Source: Kitagawia praeruptora (taxonomy: Eukaryota; Streptophyta; Magnoliopsida; Apiales; Apiaceae). Taken from it: a stretch of 64,000 bases of DNA. The stretch spans positions 84,202,001-84,266,000 of the forward strand of contig CM075345.1 of NCBI GenBank assembly GCA_037693485.1, read 5' to 3'. Positions 32,872-43,664 of the stretch are shown piece after piece (within the stretch, counting starts at the first letter, position 1; each line of letters begins with the position of its first letter). The position numbers and the translations under genes were made by a program. Under the pieces are notes generated by a model that was not told the origin of the DNA, searched no databases, and saw only the letters and a program-made list of their open reading frames with translations.

Positions 32872-35800
32872 TCATCGGTGTTTTATTTTTAGTTTATGTG
32901 CTTGTCATCAGTGGTCGTTAGAGTTCACTGACTCGGATTGTTTCTTACTAAGTTACTTTGTTTGTGTGTTTCAGGTACTTGAACGTGTATGGGAACACGT
33001 TCTCAAACTCGAAACCTGGAAGACTTAGAGCCAGTAGCAGATAAAAAGGAAGAGGAACTTGAACCAACAGTAGAGATGGGTGATCGAGCAGAAGCAGCAG
33101 TTAAGGCTTTAAAGGACCATTCTCAGCCGAAAATCATTGACATCCAATCAAGCATTATCAGGCCATCTATTGCAGCTAACAACTTTGAAATCAAGCCTAG
33201 CACAATTCGGATGGTACAGAATTCGGTTCAGTTTGGGGGTGCTTCTACTGAAGATCCTAATATGCACATCCGGGACTTCATTGAGATCTGCCACACTTTT
33301 AAGTTTTTTTTTTTGCTAAATAAAAGTATATATCACCAAAAGGAGCTACAAGAAGACCAGGGGCATACCCCATACCAACAATCAAACTACACACCTACAA
33401 AGGGTCAACATGACCAAACATACTAAGCCAAATCTCTAGGCCAATCAGTAAAGGAGTAATACAAGGGAAGGCTCCTTTAGAACCCACTTTTTGAAAGAAG
33501 AACAAGAAAAAAGCTTCTCCCTAACAAGACCCTTAATTTTTTGGCCAAGCAGCTGCGTCGCCTGTCCCGGACCTGCATTGTGAATTCTGAAGTTTCGCTC
33601 CTTCCAAACGCTATAAATGCATGTTGTGAGGTACACCCCTGCAATGGCCTTCAACTATTCAGTAAGGGAAGAGTGGAAGAAGTCACCTTGCTGCCACCTC
33701 GCCCAGTCATCATTTAGCTGAAATGGCACCACCTTACTCAAGAGGTTAAAAAATGGACAGCTAGTGAACAAATGGCTTATGGACTCTCTGTCATTTCTAC
33801 ACAGGACACACATTTGATCCACCCTCATTCCAAATGATATCATACGCTCCTTTGTAAGTAGCCTGTTTTTTTATTACGAGCCACGAAATAAAAGAGCATT
33901 TCAGAATATTGAAAGAGTTCCAAATTAAGCCATCCCAATTAACACCATGCCCTATATCACGAGTGGAATTCCAAATGGCTAACAACTTAATAAGTTTCGG
34001 CTGGAGTCCATCCCAGGTAATCTTATCACAACTGTGGATTTGAGTTAGAGATGCCCTCCTTCTGACCTCCAAGACATCCATATGGTTTGATTGAGGAAGC
34101 CTCCAAGCCCCCCTACTCAGGTAAGAACTAATAGGAACCATGCTAGACGACTCTACAATAGAAATCACCGAGGGAGAGATGAGAGCTAAGGGTTTCTTAT
34201 TGGCCCAAGGGTCATGCCAAAACAGAAACTCAGAATCGACTCCAACATTATAAGTAACATAAGACAGAGCTTGAGGTCTAGCATTAAAAATCTTTCTAGC
34301 AATCCAACAACATCTATAGGGCATAGTTGCTGTCCAGAACGCTTTCCTACGAAGCAAAATTCTGTGGAACCATGCAATCCATAGAGAATCAGAGGAGGGT
34401 TGGAGCAGGCGCCAAAGCTGGTGCAGAATAGCAGCTTGGTGCCATTCAAATACATTTTTAATCCCCAACCCACCTTTAGTCTTCGGCCTACAACAATCCT
34501 CCCATTTGACCTTGTAATGGCACTTTCCTAAATCTTTATAGAACCCTCCCCAAAGAAACTTAAAGAACAGGCTATTAATCTTCTTTAAGACTGCCTTGGG
34601 AAGAAAGATATACATACTCCAGTAGCCAACAATACTAGCCATGACAGCTTTAATAAGAATCAGACGTCCAGCAAAGTTAAGAAATCTAGCCATCCATGTT
34701 TCCACCCATCTGCACAGTTTAGCCACTAATGAGGTACAGTCCCTGCTATTCAGTTTACCTGTTATCAGGGGCAAACCCAAGTAGGTTATAGAGAGAGTGC
34801 CTCTTTGAAAACCAGTCACCCCTAAGATGTCTTCAACAATATTAGAACCAACATTTGCAAAGAAACAAACTGACTTTGCACGATTAGGCACCAAGTTTGA
34901 GAATCCAGAGAATTTACTGACCCCATCCATCAATCTAGCAACAGAGTTTGAATCCCCATGACTGAACAAGAAGGCATCATCTGCAAAAATGATGTGATGC
35001 AAGTTCACCTCCTTAGTTCTCCAATGAAATTTAAAGTCAGTGTTGACAACTGACTTACTCAGACATGCAGTAAAAGCTTCCATTGCCATTACAAATAAGT
35101 AGGGCGACAAAGGATCACCCTGCCTCAATCCTGACTCCCCTTTGAAGAAACCCTATAAACTTCCATTGAGTTTCACTGAGAACATGGTGGAGGTGATACA
35201 AACCCTGATCCAGTCAACAAACTTAGGAGGGAAACCCATCTTCTCCAAAACCACAAAAATAAAACTCCAATTAAGAGAGTCAAAAGCTTTGTGGATATCC
35301 AGTTTTATAGCAAACCTTGGCTGCCCATCATTGCGGTTATAACCTTTACAGAGAGCCTGGGCTAGGGAAATGTTGTCACCAATGGACCTCCCAGCTACAA
35401 AAGTCGATTGATGCTGAGAAATCATGGATGGCATGACTGACTTGAGCCTACGGGCTAGCATTTTGGTAATGCACTTATAGATAACATTGCAACAAGAAAT
35501 CGGATGAAAGTGATGCATTTGGGAGGGGTTATCCTGCTTTGGGATCAAACAAATAGATGCATCATTGATTATTTTAGGCATAACTAAAGAGTCAAAGAAG
35601 TATAGAATACCTCTCGTTACATCAGCCCCCACTATATGCCAAGTGGCCAAATAGAACTCCACCGTGAACCCATCAGGCCCTGGGCTCTTGTTATTTGCCA
35701 TTTTTTTCAAAGTGTTAAAGACATCACACTCCCCGAAGGGATTGCTCATGATAGTAGCCTGATGCTCAGTGAGAGAAGGCAAGTCAATGTCCTCAGGGAA

Positions 35801-36650
35801 CGGCTCCACCTCCCCCCGATGGCCAAGCAAATTTTTATAATAATCAACCGCCACCTTTGCCATATCCTCATGCTCTATGACCGTCTCCCCATGCTGATTG
35901 GAGAGAGAAAACACTTTGTTGACATTCAATTGGCCTCGACAAGCATTAAAAAAATACTTGTTATTATTATCCCCATTTTTCAACCAATGCACCCTAGACT
36001 TTTGCTTCAGGAAACATTCCTCCATATGAAGGGCCTTAGAATATACATCAATAAGTTTAGACTCTAGCTCAAACTGAGCAGAAGAGGGGACTTGGGGAAG
36101 CCCATTCTGGAACAGCATTAAAGCCCTTCGAGAGTCCAATACCTTCTTTTGTAGGTCACCAACAGACTTGTTCAAACCTTTAAGCACAACTTTTGTGCGT
36201 TTCAGCTTAGCAGTAAGAACATACCAAGGGTCCCCAATGAATGGATCAGACCAAGCTTGCTCAACCCCTGAAATAAAGCCAGGGTTATGAATAAGGTGAT
36301 TGAAAAATTGGAAGGACTTCGATACCTTAGGATGGTCCAGCCCTAACGAGGTAAAAGCTGGGCAGTGGTCTGAAAGTCCTCTAGCCAGGAAATCAGTATA
36401 AGAGCAAGGGAACAAATTGTGCCATTCTGCATTGACCAGTACACGGTCCAGTTTCCTAAACTTTGGATTATGGATATTACAATCCCACCATGTCATAAGA
36501 TTCCCAACACTGCGGAGGTCATTAATGCCCAGAGATAGGATAAAATCCTTAAACTCCGTCATATCATTTGTCCAATTGCAATTTCCCCCTTGTTTCTCCT
36601 CAAGGCGAAGGCAAGTGTTGAAATCCCCAGTAACAACCCATGCATCATTT

Positions 36651-38604
36651 TTATTTTTTTTGCTAATTAAAAATTTATACCAAAAGGAACAACATGAAAC
36701 AAATCTAGGGGCATACCCCGCGAAATCAACATCCGAATAAACTACACAACATTAAGTCATAATAGAGTCTACATAGCAAACTAGATTAATCATAAGTTAA
36801 AAAACTATGCTGAGAGTAAGCTTCTTCATGACCAAACATGGTCCACTACGACAATCATCCCAAGCACCCATGGCTATAGCTTCCTTGTTCTGACCCTCCT
36901 GCCTCGCATCAACACCCTTAGGCACCCATCCAGCAGCTATCCATAAATGGAGCCTGCTCTTCTGGCATAAACAACTTGAGACCAACAGAAGTTGCATGAT
37001 TGACATCTCAATCATCCTGTGCCAGCCCCTAACAGCAGTAGTAGCAATCAAAACAGTGCCATCATCCTCGATCAAATCGACAATTTTCCCTGCCTCCGGG
37101 TAGCAATCCCTGTTCTTCCAATCAGCGTTGCAAACATCATTACCGCAGCATTTGTCAGCAGAAGTATAAAGAAACAGAGCAAATAAGCCTTGAATAGGCC
37201 CCTTTGTTATTTCATCAACATCACAGGCACCATCAAAGATGAAGCCCTTCCATGTAATGTGCCATGAATGGCTCTTCACAACATGGTTATCACTCAAAAG
37301 CAGTAAGAAAACCTGCTTAGCCCCCATCTTCGAAAGTCTAATAACAGACAAATCATTTTCAGTAACACGAACACATACCTTCCCCATAATATCACATTAT
37401 TTAAGAAGACCTTCCTGCAAGCACACAGCAACATACCCTGTTTGCTCCATCTGAATAAGACCATCCAGACTAACCCAAGCCTTACAGGCACTAAAGTTCC
37501 CTTTAGTATCAGCACCAAAGTTCTTCCTCCTCGTACTCGAATCATCAGAACCAGGCCGGAGTTCCGTAACCCGTTCCTCACCAGGCCGGTGTTCATTAAC
37601 AATCTTCTTACCAACATCACTCACTTGTTCAGAAATAAAATCAACCCTAAAGGAGGGCTCATCCGAATTTACCATAGGAGAATTAACCAAATTCACCATA
37701 GGAGAATAAACACCCAAATCCAGATTATCTCTATCAATATCATCATTCAGATCCGAAGAATCGGACAACTCAATAGGCCGAACCCTAATCACCGTATCCA
37801 TATTACTAAAAGTAACCCTCTTCTTAGAATAGAAGGGCTTACCTTCAATCAACTGCAGATAGCAGGAGCTGCGCGATCTAGAAGCAATCCCAGATATGGG
37901 AATGAAAACCCCCTCCCGCTTCCATCCAGATCCCTAATTGCCAACATCATTAGAAACCCTAATGGTGGGCTCTACCGAATTCATCATAGGAGAATTAACC
38001 AAATTCACCAAAGAAGAATTAACATCCAAATCATTATCATTATCTTCTTGATCCGAAGAATCGGACATCTCAATAGGTTGAACCCTAATCACAGTATCCA
38101 TATTACTAAAAGTAACCTTCTTCTTAGAAAAGAAGGACTTACCTTCAGTCAACTGCAGATTGCAAGAGATGCGAGATCTAGAAGCAATCCCAGATATGGG
38201 CAAGGAGACGCCCTCCCGCTTCCTCAGACCATCCTTCGAACCAGTGATGCCATAATCGACACACCCTGACTCAACCAGTTCTGAACCCGGACCTTTCGAC
38301 CTTTTAGAAGTCTGAATCAACGATTCATTCTTCCCCTTCTCAGAAGAAAGGCCACTCTTAGAACACGCAAAAAGCCCATCCTTCTGGGCAAACGTTTCCG
38401 ATACCAAAGGCTCCGAAAAGGAAACCCTTTTTGGACTCATAATCAAACTACTAAGGAAAGAAATTTTGTGTATAGGTGAGGGATTAGAGATGGAAAGTGG
38501 ATTATTGAAGGTTGATTGTATAGATCTGATGGAAGTTGTATAGAAAATAGAGGCGGCTAAAAGAGATTCTAGTGAGAAGGAGGAGCTTCTCTCTCTAGAC
38601 TCTC
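36651..38604 (-). mobile_element. Retroposon copy D, full length (1954 bp), inserted in LINE ORF2
   Basis: Exact borders are given by the 11 bp target duplication ATGCATCATTT at 36640-36650 and 38605-38615. Removing the element restores the LINE frame across ...INDA/WVVTGDFN. On the minus strand it begins GAGAGTCTAGAGAGAG, has a 158 nt leader, an ORF region and a 146 nt 3' UTR. The hairpin GGGGTATGCCCC lies at about 36710-36721, followed by the family tail and poly(A). Confidence 0.92.
36797..38446 (-). pseudogene. ORF region of retroposon D, unknown function, RV[ST]F motifs and internal duplication
   Basis: The first frame (38446-37934, 170 codons) starts at MIMSPKRVSFSEPLVSE and contains SKKKVTFSNMDTV before a TAG. 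The same frame continues and repeats the block as SKKRVTFSNMDTV, ending at 37397. A second frame starts at 37387 (MGKVCVRVTENDLSV) and runs 196 codons to 36797, so a frameshift probably separates the two halves. An imperfect tandem repeat of about 290 bp spans roughly 37645-38235. The region after each motif is acidic (DSSDQEDNDNDLD). No known catalytic domain was recognised. The C-terminal half has several Cys residues in CCGNDVCNADWKNRDCYP. Confidence 0.55.
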
Positions 38605-39018
38605 ATGCATCATTTATGAGGCTTCTAGAGACACTGGTTAAGTAAGACCACAAATTTATCCTCTCTACATCACCATTAAAAGCATAGATAAACGAAGCAA
38701 CAAAACTTAAATTTGAGGGAATTGAGGAAATCGAGCAAGTAATATGCTGAGCTGAAGAAGCAATAACCATAACTTTCCAAAAATCTGGGTTCCACCCAAG
38801 CCATATTCGGCCACCCGAGTGGTGCTCATAATTGAAACACCATTTGAAACGCGAGTTGATCTCCTTAGAGATAATCTTAGCAACGTCCTTATGCACATGA
38901 GTTTCCAAAATGCTGATCAAGGATAATTTCTTAGACAAAATAAAGTCCTTGATGAAGTCTACTTTATTGTTAAGCCCACGGACGTTGTAAGAACAAAAAA
39001 TAGTCATTTAAAACTGAG

Positions 39019-39685
39019 CTAAGATCTCGAAGGAGGGCCCCCAGACCCCCACTTTGCCCTCTTGGTCCCTTTGGAATTCCCTTGTTTTTTATTCTGTTTA
39101 CGATCTATCTCATCCACCACCACATTTTTGAAACTTTGTGGTGACGGTGTGCCAGACGAAAGACTGGGGGAGGCAGCAGGTTTCCTTTTATTCTTGACCT
39201 CAGTCCAGCCCTCGCCTTTCTCAACAGCCTTCTTCAAACTAGTCCCAGGAGTAGTTGGTGACAACACCGAGTCATCTCTTGTTCCCAACTCCTTGTCAGC
39301 CCCACTTACATCAGCTTCCTTCCCTTTAGAGACACCCCCACTCTCATCACCAAAATCCATCCGAACTTCTTTCCCTTTGGAGGCAAACTGCTCCCCTTTC
39401 TCCATATCCTTATCACCACCTCGCTCCCCATTCTTCTTCCCCTCATCATTCACAGCAGTAGAATGAGATTTTTGAGTCCATTCTCTAATAGCCACAGGAC
39501 AGACATTTAAAACATTACCCAAACAATTGCAGTGGGTGCAGAACAAGGGCTTGTTGAAATACGAGACTTTCACCTCCACTTTGGATTTATCAATATCAAT
39601 GACAGGAATAGAAGTAGGTAACGGGTCGCCTACCTTGTATTGGACACACATCTTAGCAAAAGGTAAGATTTCAAGTTGAGATGTT
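39019..39685 (-). pseudogene. LINE ORF1, C-terminal part
   Basis: The remaining frame has SQLEILPFAKMCVQYKVGDPLP, a DUF4283-like segment, then FCTHCNCLGNVLNVC, a degenerate zinc knuckle lacking its His. A Lys/Glu/Ser-rich basic tail ends in KRAKWGSGGPPSRS. Plant L1 ORF1 proteins of this layout bind the LINE RNA. The open frame extends to 39765, but the extra residues beyond 39685 come from antisense Athila gag. Confidence 0.75.
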
Positions 39686-42119
39686 TCAATGGTGTGTTGG
39701 AAGATGCTGTCAAATTGAGGCTTTTCCCATTCTCTCTTAGGGATAAAGCTAAGGGCTGGGTACACTCTTTACCAGCCGGTTCCATTAGTACATGAGAGGA
39801 TCTTGCTCAAAAGTTCTTTACTAAATTCTTCCCCATGGCTAAAACAGCAGCAATAAGGAACGCTCTTACTCAATTTGCACAGCAATCTGGACAATCTTTG
39901 TTTGAAGCTTGGGAACGCTATAAGGAGATGCTTCGAAAGTGTCCTCATCATGGTATGCCTGACTGGATGGTGATCAATGGGTTTTATAATGGTCTGGGAG
40001 CACAGTCTAGACCTTTGCTAGATGCAGCATCAGGTGGAGCTCTATGGGCTAAGAGCTACGATGAAGCTTGTGATCTGATTGAGATGATTGTTGCTAATGA
40101 ATATCAAAATCCAACTCAGAGACTATCTCAAGGCAAAGTAGCGGGTATTCTGGAAGTAGGCGCAACTACAGCTATTGCAGCTCAGTTGAAGGCTCTGACT
40201 ATGAAGGTGGATTCTCTTAGCAATTATGGAGTACAGCAGGTGGCTAGTGTGTATGAGCTTTGTGCTGGTGCACATGATACGAATCAGTGTGCTATCTCTT
40301 GTGAATCGGCACAGTTTGTGAGCAATTTTCAGCGACCTTCGCAAACAGCTCTAGCCACCTATCATCCGAATAACAGGAATCATCCTAATTTTAGCTAGAG
40401 CAACAATCAAGGTGCTCAACAACCACAACAGCCTTATCAACTGTTTCAAGGCTAGCAATATGGAGCTAATCCGTTCAATCAAGGTTATCAACAGCAGTAT
40501 GCTCCAAGGCAACAATTCCAACCTCCGGGATTTCATCAGCAACAGCCCCATGCAAGTGCGGGGCAATCTTCTTCTAAAAGATCTGAATTGGAAGAATTGA
40601 GGTTGATGTGCAAGAGTCAAGCAGTTTCGATCAAGACCTTGGAGAACCAAATTGGCCAAATTGCTAGTGCTTTATTGAATAGACCACATGGATCTCTTCC
40701 TAGTGACACGGAGGCTATTCTGGGCAAGAGGGAAGTTGTCCATGAGCAGGTGAAAATAGTTACTTTCAGATCTGGAAAGGTGACAACCAAGCAGAATTCA
40801 GCAGCTAAGGAAGATGAAGAAGTGTAGAATCGGTAGGTTGAAAAATCTGCAGCACCAGGAATTGAAAAATCTGATTTGGTGGCTGATCAGCTAGATGGTA
40901 AAGTAGAGAAGAGCAAGAAGTCGGTTGAAAAAGCTTCTCCGGAGCAATTTACAAAGAGCAATCAGATCTATCCGCCTCCTCCATATCCTCGATGCTTGTA
41001 GAAAAGTCAAGAAAAGCAATTTCAGAAATTTTTGGACGTCTTCAAGAAATTGTCCATTAATATTCCTTTTGCGGAAGCTTTAGAAAAGATGTCGAGCTAT
41101 GCTAATTTCATGAAGGAAATTTTATCAAGGAAGTTGAAGATCGATGAACTAGAGACCGTTGCTTTGACAGAAGAGTGCAGTACTGTTCTACAGCAAAAGT
41201 TGCCTCCTAAACTTAAAGATCCGGAAAGTTTTACCATCCCGTGCACTATTGGCAACTTATCTTTTGACAAGTGTTTGTGTGACTTGGGAGCTAGCATTAA
41301 CCTGATGCCATTGTATGTCTTTAAGCAACTTGGTCTGCCGGATCCGAAACCTACAAATATCTCTATACAGCTGGCTGATCGGTCGATCACGATCCAAGAG
41401 GAGTAGTGGAAGATGTCTTGGTAAAGGTGGATGAGTTTATCTTTCCCGCTGATTTTGTCATTCTAGACTTTGAGGAAGATAAGAAGATTCTCATCATCTT
41501 GGGATGGCCATTCCTAGCTACCAGCCGAACTTTGATTGATGTGCAGAAAGGGGAGCTAACTATGCGGGTGCAAGATGATAAGGCCACCTTTAATGTGTTT
41601 GATCCTACGAAGATTTCAGATGATCCAGAAGTGTGTTTTTCTGTGGAATCCCTTGCATTGTCTTCCCAAGAAGAAAAAGGTGATTTAAAATTGGATGCAA
41701 TGCCTAATGTTCCAAATTTTTTGAAGAATTCTGAGTCTGTTAAGATGCTCGAGGAAATTGATGCTGTTAAACCTTCCATACAAGATATCTCGAATGTAAA
41801 GCTCAGAAAACTTCCACCACATTTGAGGTATGTCCTTTTAAATGATGAGTTAGTGAATTTTGAAGAAGGGCATGATAATGTGTTAAGAAGGTGGATAGTT
41901 GATGATGAGGGAGAAGAGTGTGTGGCTCAGTCGGTTGAGAGGGATAAACACCTTAGAGGTGTGAGGAAGAAAAAGAAGGCGAAGAAGTCGATGGGTGGAA
42001 AACTCAAGGTGAAGAGTGAAAGACAAGTTGTGTTGGGAGTAAGGAAACAAGATGTCAACATTTGTATGAATTGTCTTTCTGTTGAGGACGGTTCGGTCAT
42101 TCTTTTGAAACCGCCATGA

Positions 42120-43664
42120 GTTGAGGAAGCATCGTCCGGCTAAATGACGTCAATGACTGCGCTTCGTGGGAGGCAACCCATGTGTTTCGGTAGTTTTAGG
42201 TATGTTTCCTACTATCCCTTGTATTATCTTTCAATTCAATGGGGACATTGAATACTTTAAGTTTGGGGGTGATTTGGGGATAAGTAGTGTATAGTAGTTA
42301 TTTGTGTGTCATTGTGTTCATATAGATATCATATGTTGCATATTAGTAGTAATTCATGCATGTTTGTTAGTGTTATTTATGTTTGTTCATGTAGGACATT
42401 CTGTTATTTTGTTTTCGTAAACCATGTGAGTCCATTTAGATGCATTTTCATGGCATGCATGCATTTTTTTTCATGATCCCTTAGGATGAGCTAATTCTGA
42501 TTGGTAGGTAGATGTCTAATTGAGTGTGGTAATGATGAGTAAAGGGTTAATTTATAGTTCTTATAAAATTGCCTTGCATTCTTCAGAAACAAAATTTTTA
42601 CACAGTCTCATCGTTTGCTTTTGGGCTAGGCTGAGGTCATGCTTGTTTGGTTGTTTTAGATTTAATCACTTGTTTATATTTAGAATTTTCTTTATTCCCT
42701 TGATGACATAGTATCACTAAAGTCTAAGTTTAGGGGAAACTAGGGATTTAATGCTAGTTGTTAATAGTTGTCAATAATGGCAAGGCGTCAAATGGCTAGT
42801 AGCCGGCTCATATTTACATGAGTAGTCTAGGGTTGGAATTGAGAATTCTCATTCCAGATTGCATTTATAAAAAAAAGAGTAAAAAAAAAAGGTGTTATGT
42901 GAATTGTTTAAATTGTTAAATACAGAATTAACCAGGGTGAGCGCTTTAATACTCGAGCAATTAAGTTCTAGGGGACTTTGTGCCTAGTGACCTAAGGCTT
43001 TTATAGTCTGGGATCCACTAACCCAACGCTCGCTACATGGGTATTATTGTATAAGCCTTTAGGGGTCTCATCCATTGCACGGTTAAATAAGCATGCGTGT
43101 TGTGTATAGTATTATGTGTCGTAGATGTAGTAATAAAGCATGAATTCTTTTCTAACTTGAATGAGGATGGAGGTGTTCCTAGGTTATGAAGTGTTTACAG
43201 TCTATTCTATTTATAAACCTGTGATTGTCTTGGCGAAGAATGGGTATGATTTCGATCTAGTTTTGGGAGTATATCTGATGAGCATCGCACACACGCACGT
43301 TTCTATTCATGTATTGTTAGTATATTGGGACTTAGTCGAGCTCTATTTGGAGTTAGTTGCATTCTTTGAGATATTTGCTTGCTAGTTGGTTTTGGTTAGT
43401 TTGAGGGGATCGTTGCATTTTCATATTAGTTGCATTCATGCATTGCATTGTTTTTGCATTGTTTAGTTAGAAAGGATTTTGTGGGTACATTCGCTATAGG
43501 CCCTCACGAGACCTCACTCGTCCACTAGGGATACCTAGCGGTTTAAAGGACTTGTTGCATATGCCAAATGCAACCGTGATCACCTACGGAAGTGGTACTA
43601 GTTAGTTGTAAATAGCTATATTTGTTTATGCTTGAGGACAAGCATCGGTTTAAGTTTGGGGGTA
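42120..43664 (+). other. Athila 3' untranslated region and polypurine tract
   Basis: It contains GCGCTTCGTGGGAGGCAACC at about 42158, a motif I know from the region downstream of Athila/Tat pol. It ends with TTTAAGTTTGGGGGTATGA next to the LTR. No coding frame was supported. The part from 42758 is duplicated at 27726-29015. Confidence 0.75.

Larger units (their letters stand above)
33445..39007 (-). pseudogene. LINE ORF2 (endonuclease - reverse transcriptase - zf-RVT), split by retroposon D
   Basis: The N-terminal apurinic-like endonuclease begins MTIFCSYNVRGLNN and has ETHV. After the insertion it continues with VVTGDFNT, LDRVLVN and SDHCPAF, so the main catalytic residues are present. The RT region carries CLIPKQDNPSQMHHFHPISC, SPGPDGFTVEF, LDIHKAFDSLNW, RQGDPLSPYLF and FADD. 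The C-terminal zf-RVT segment has CVLCRNDRESISHLFTSC. Lesions are a TAG at 35153, a frameshift near 33850, a TAG at 33655 and the 1.95 kb insertion after SRSLINDA. ORF2 starts 11 nt after the ORF1 stop. As the source of the shared 3' tail it is the likely class of enzyme that mobilises the retroposons. Confidence 0.88.
33303..39685 (-). mobile_element. L1-type LINE, minus strand, 5'-truncated, inserted in Athila gag
   Basis: Poly(A) on the minus strand starts at 33303. The 3' UTR ends with the hairpin GGGGTATGCCCC and a CTCCTTTTGGTGATATATAC...TTTAGC tail. ORF2 has endonuclease, RT and a Cys/His C-terminus. ORF1 is cut inside its DUF4283-like region at about 39685, directly against gag codons. 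No target duplication was found. Retroposon D (36651-38604) splits ORF2. Confidence 0.88.
32989..42119 (+). pseudogene. Athila gag and protease, interrupted by the LINE; RT and integrase deleted
   Basis: Gag begins MGTRSQTRNLEDLEP at 32989 and runs to EICHTFKF at 33302, where the LINE enters. It resumes at about 39686 with FNGVLEDAVKLRLFPFSLRDKAKG and continues to NHPNFS and a TAG at 40396-40398. A TGG codon after SIST has become TGA at about 39791. The linker carries further stops. The protease has the CDLGASINLMP motif near 41280, then a one-base deletion near 41392 before VEDVLVKVDEFIFPADF. After LPPHLRYVLL, where RT normally follows, the sequence jumps to an unrelated Lys-rich tail ending at 42119. 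The element therefore lacks RT, RNase H and integrase and would depend on another Athila. Confidence 0.85.

Noticed and set aside
37442..38269. 275-codon frame on the plus strand
   Set aside because: It is the antisense shadow of the retroposon D coding region, and its repeats mirror the tandem duplication there.
39062..39466. 134-codon plus-strand frame rich in Ser and Pro
   Set aside because: Antisense of the LINE ORF1 basic tail.
39686..39765. N-terminal 25 residues of the open frame containing LINE ORF1
   Set aside because: They are antisense Athila gag. The LINE begins at about 39685.
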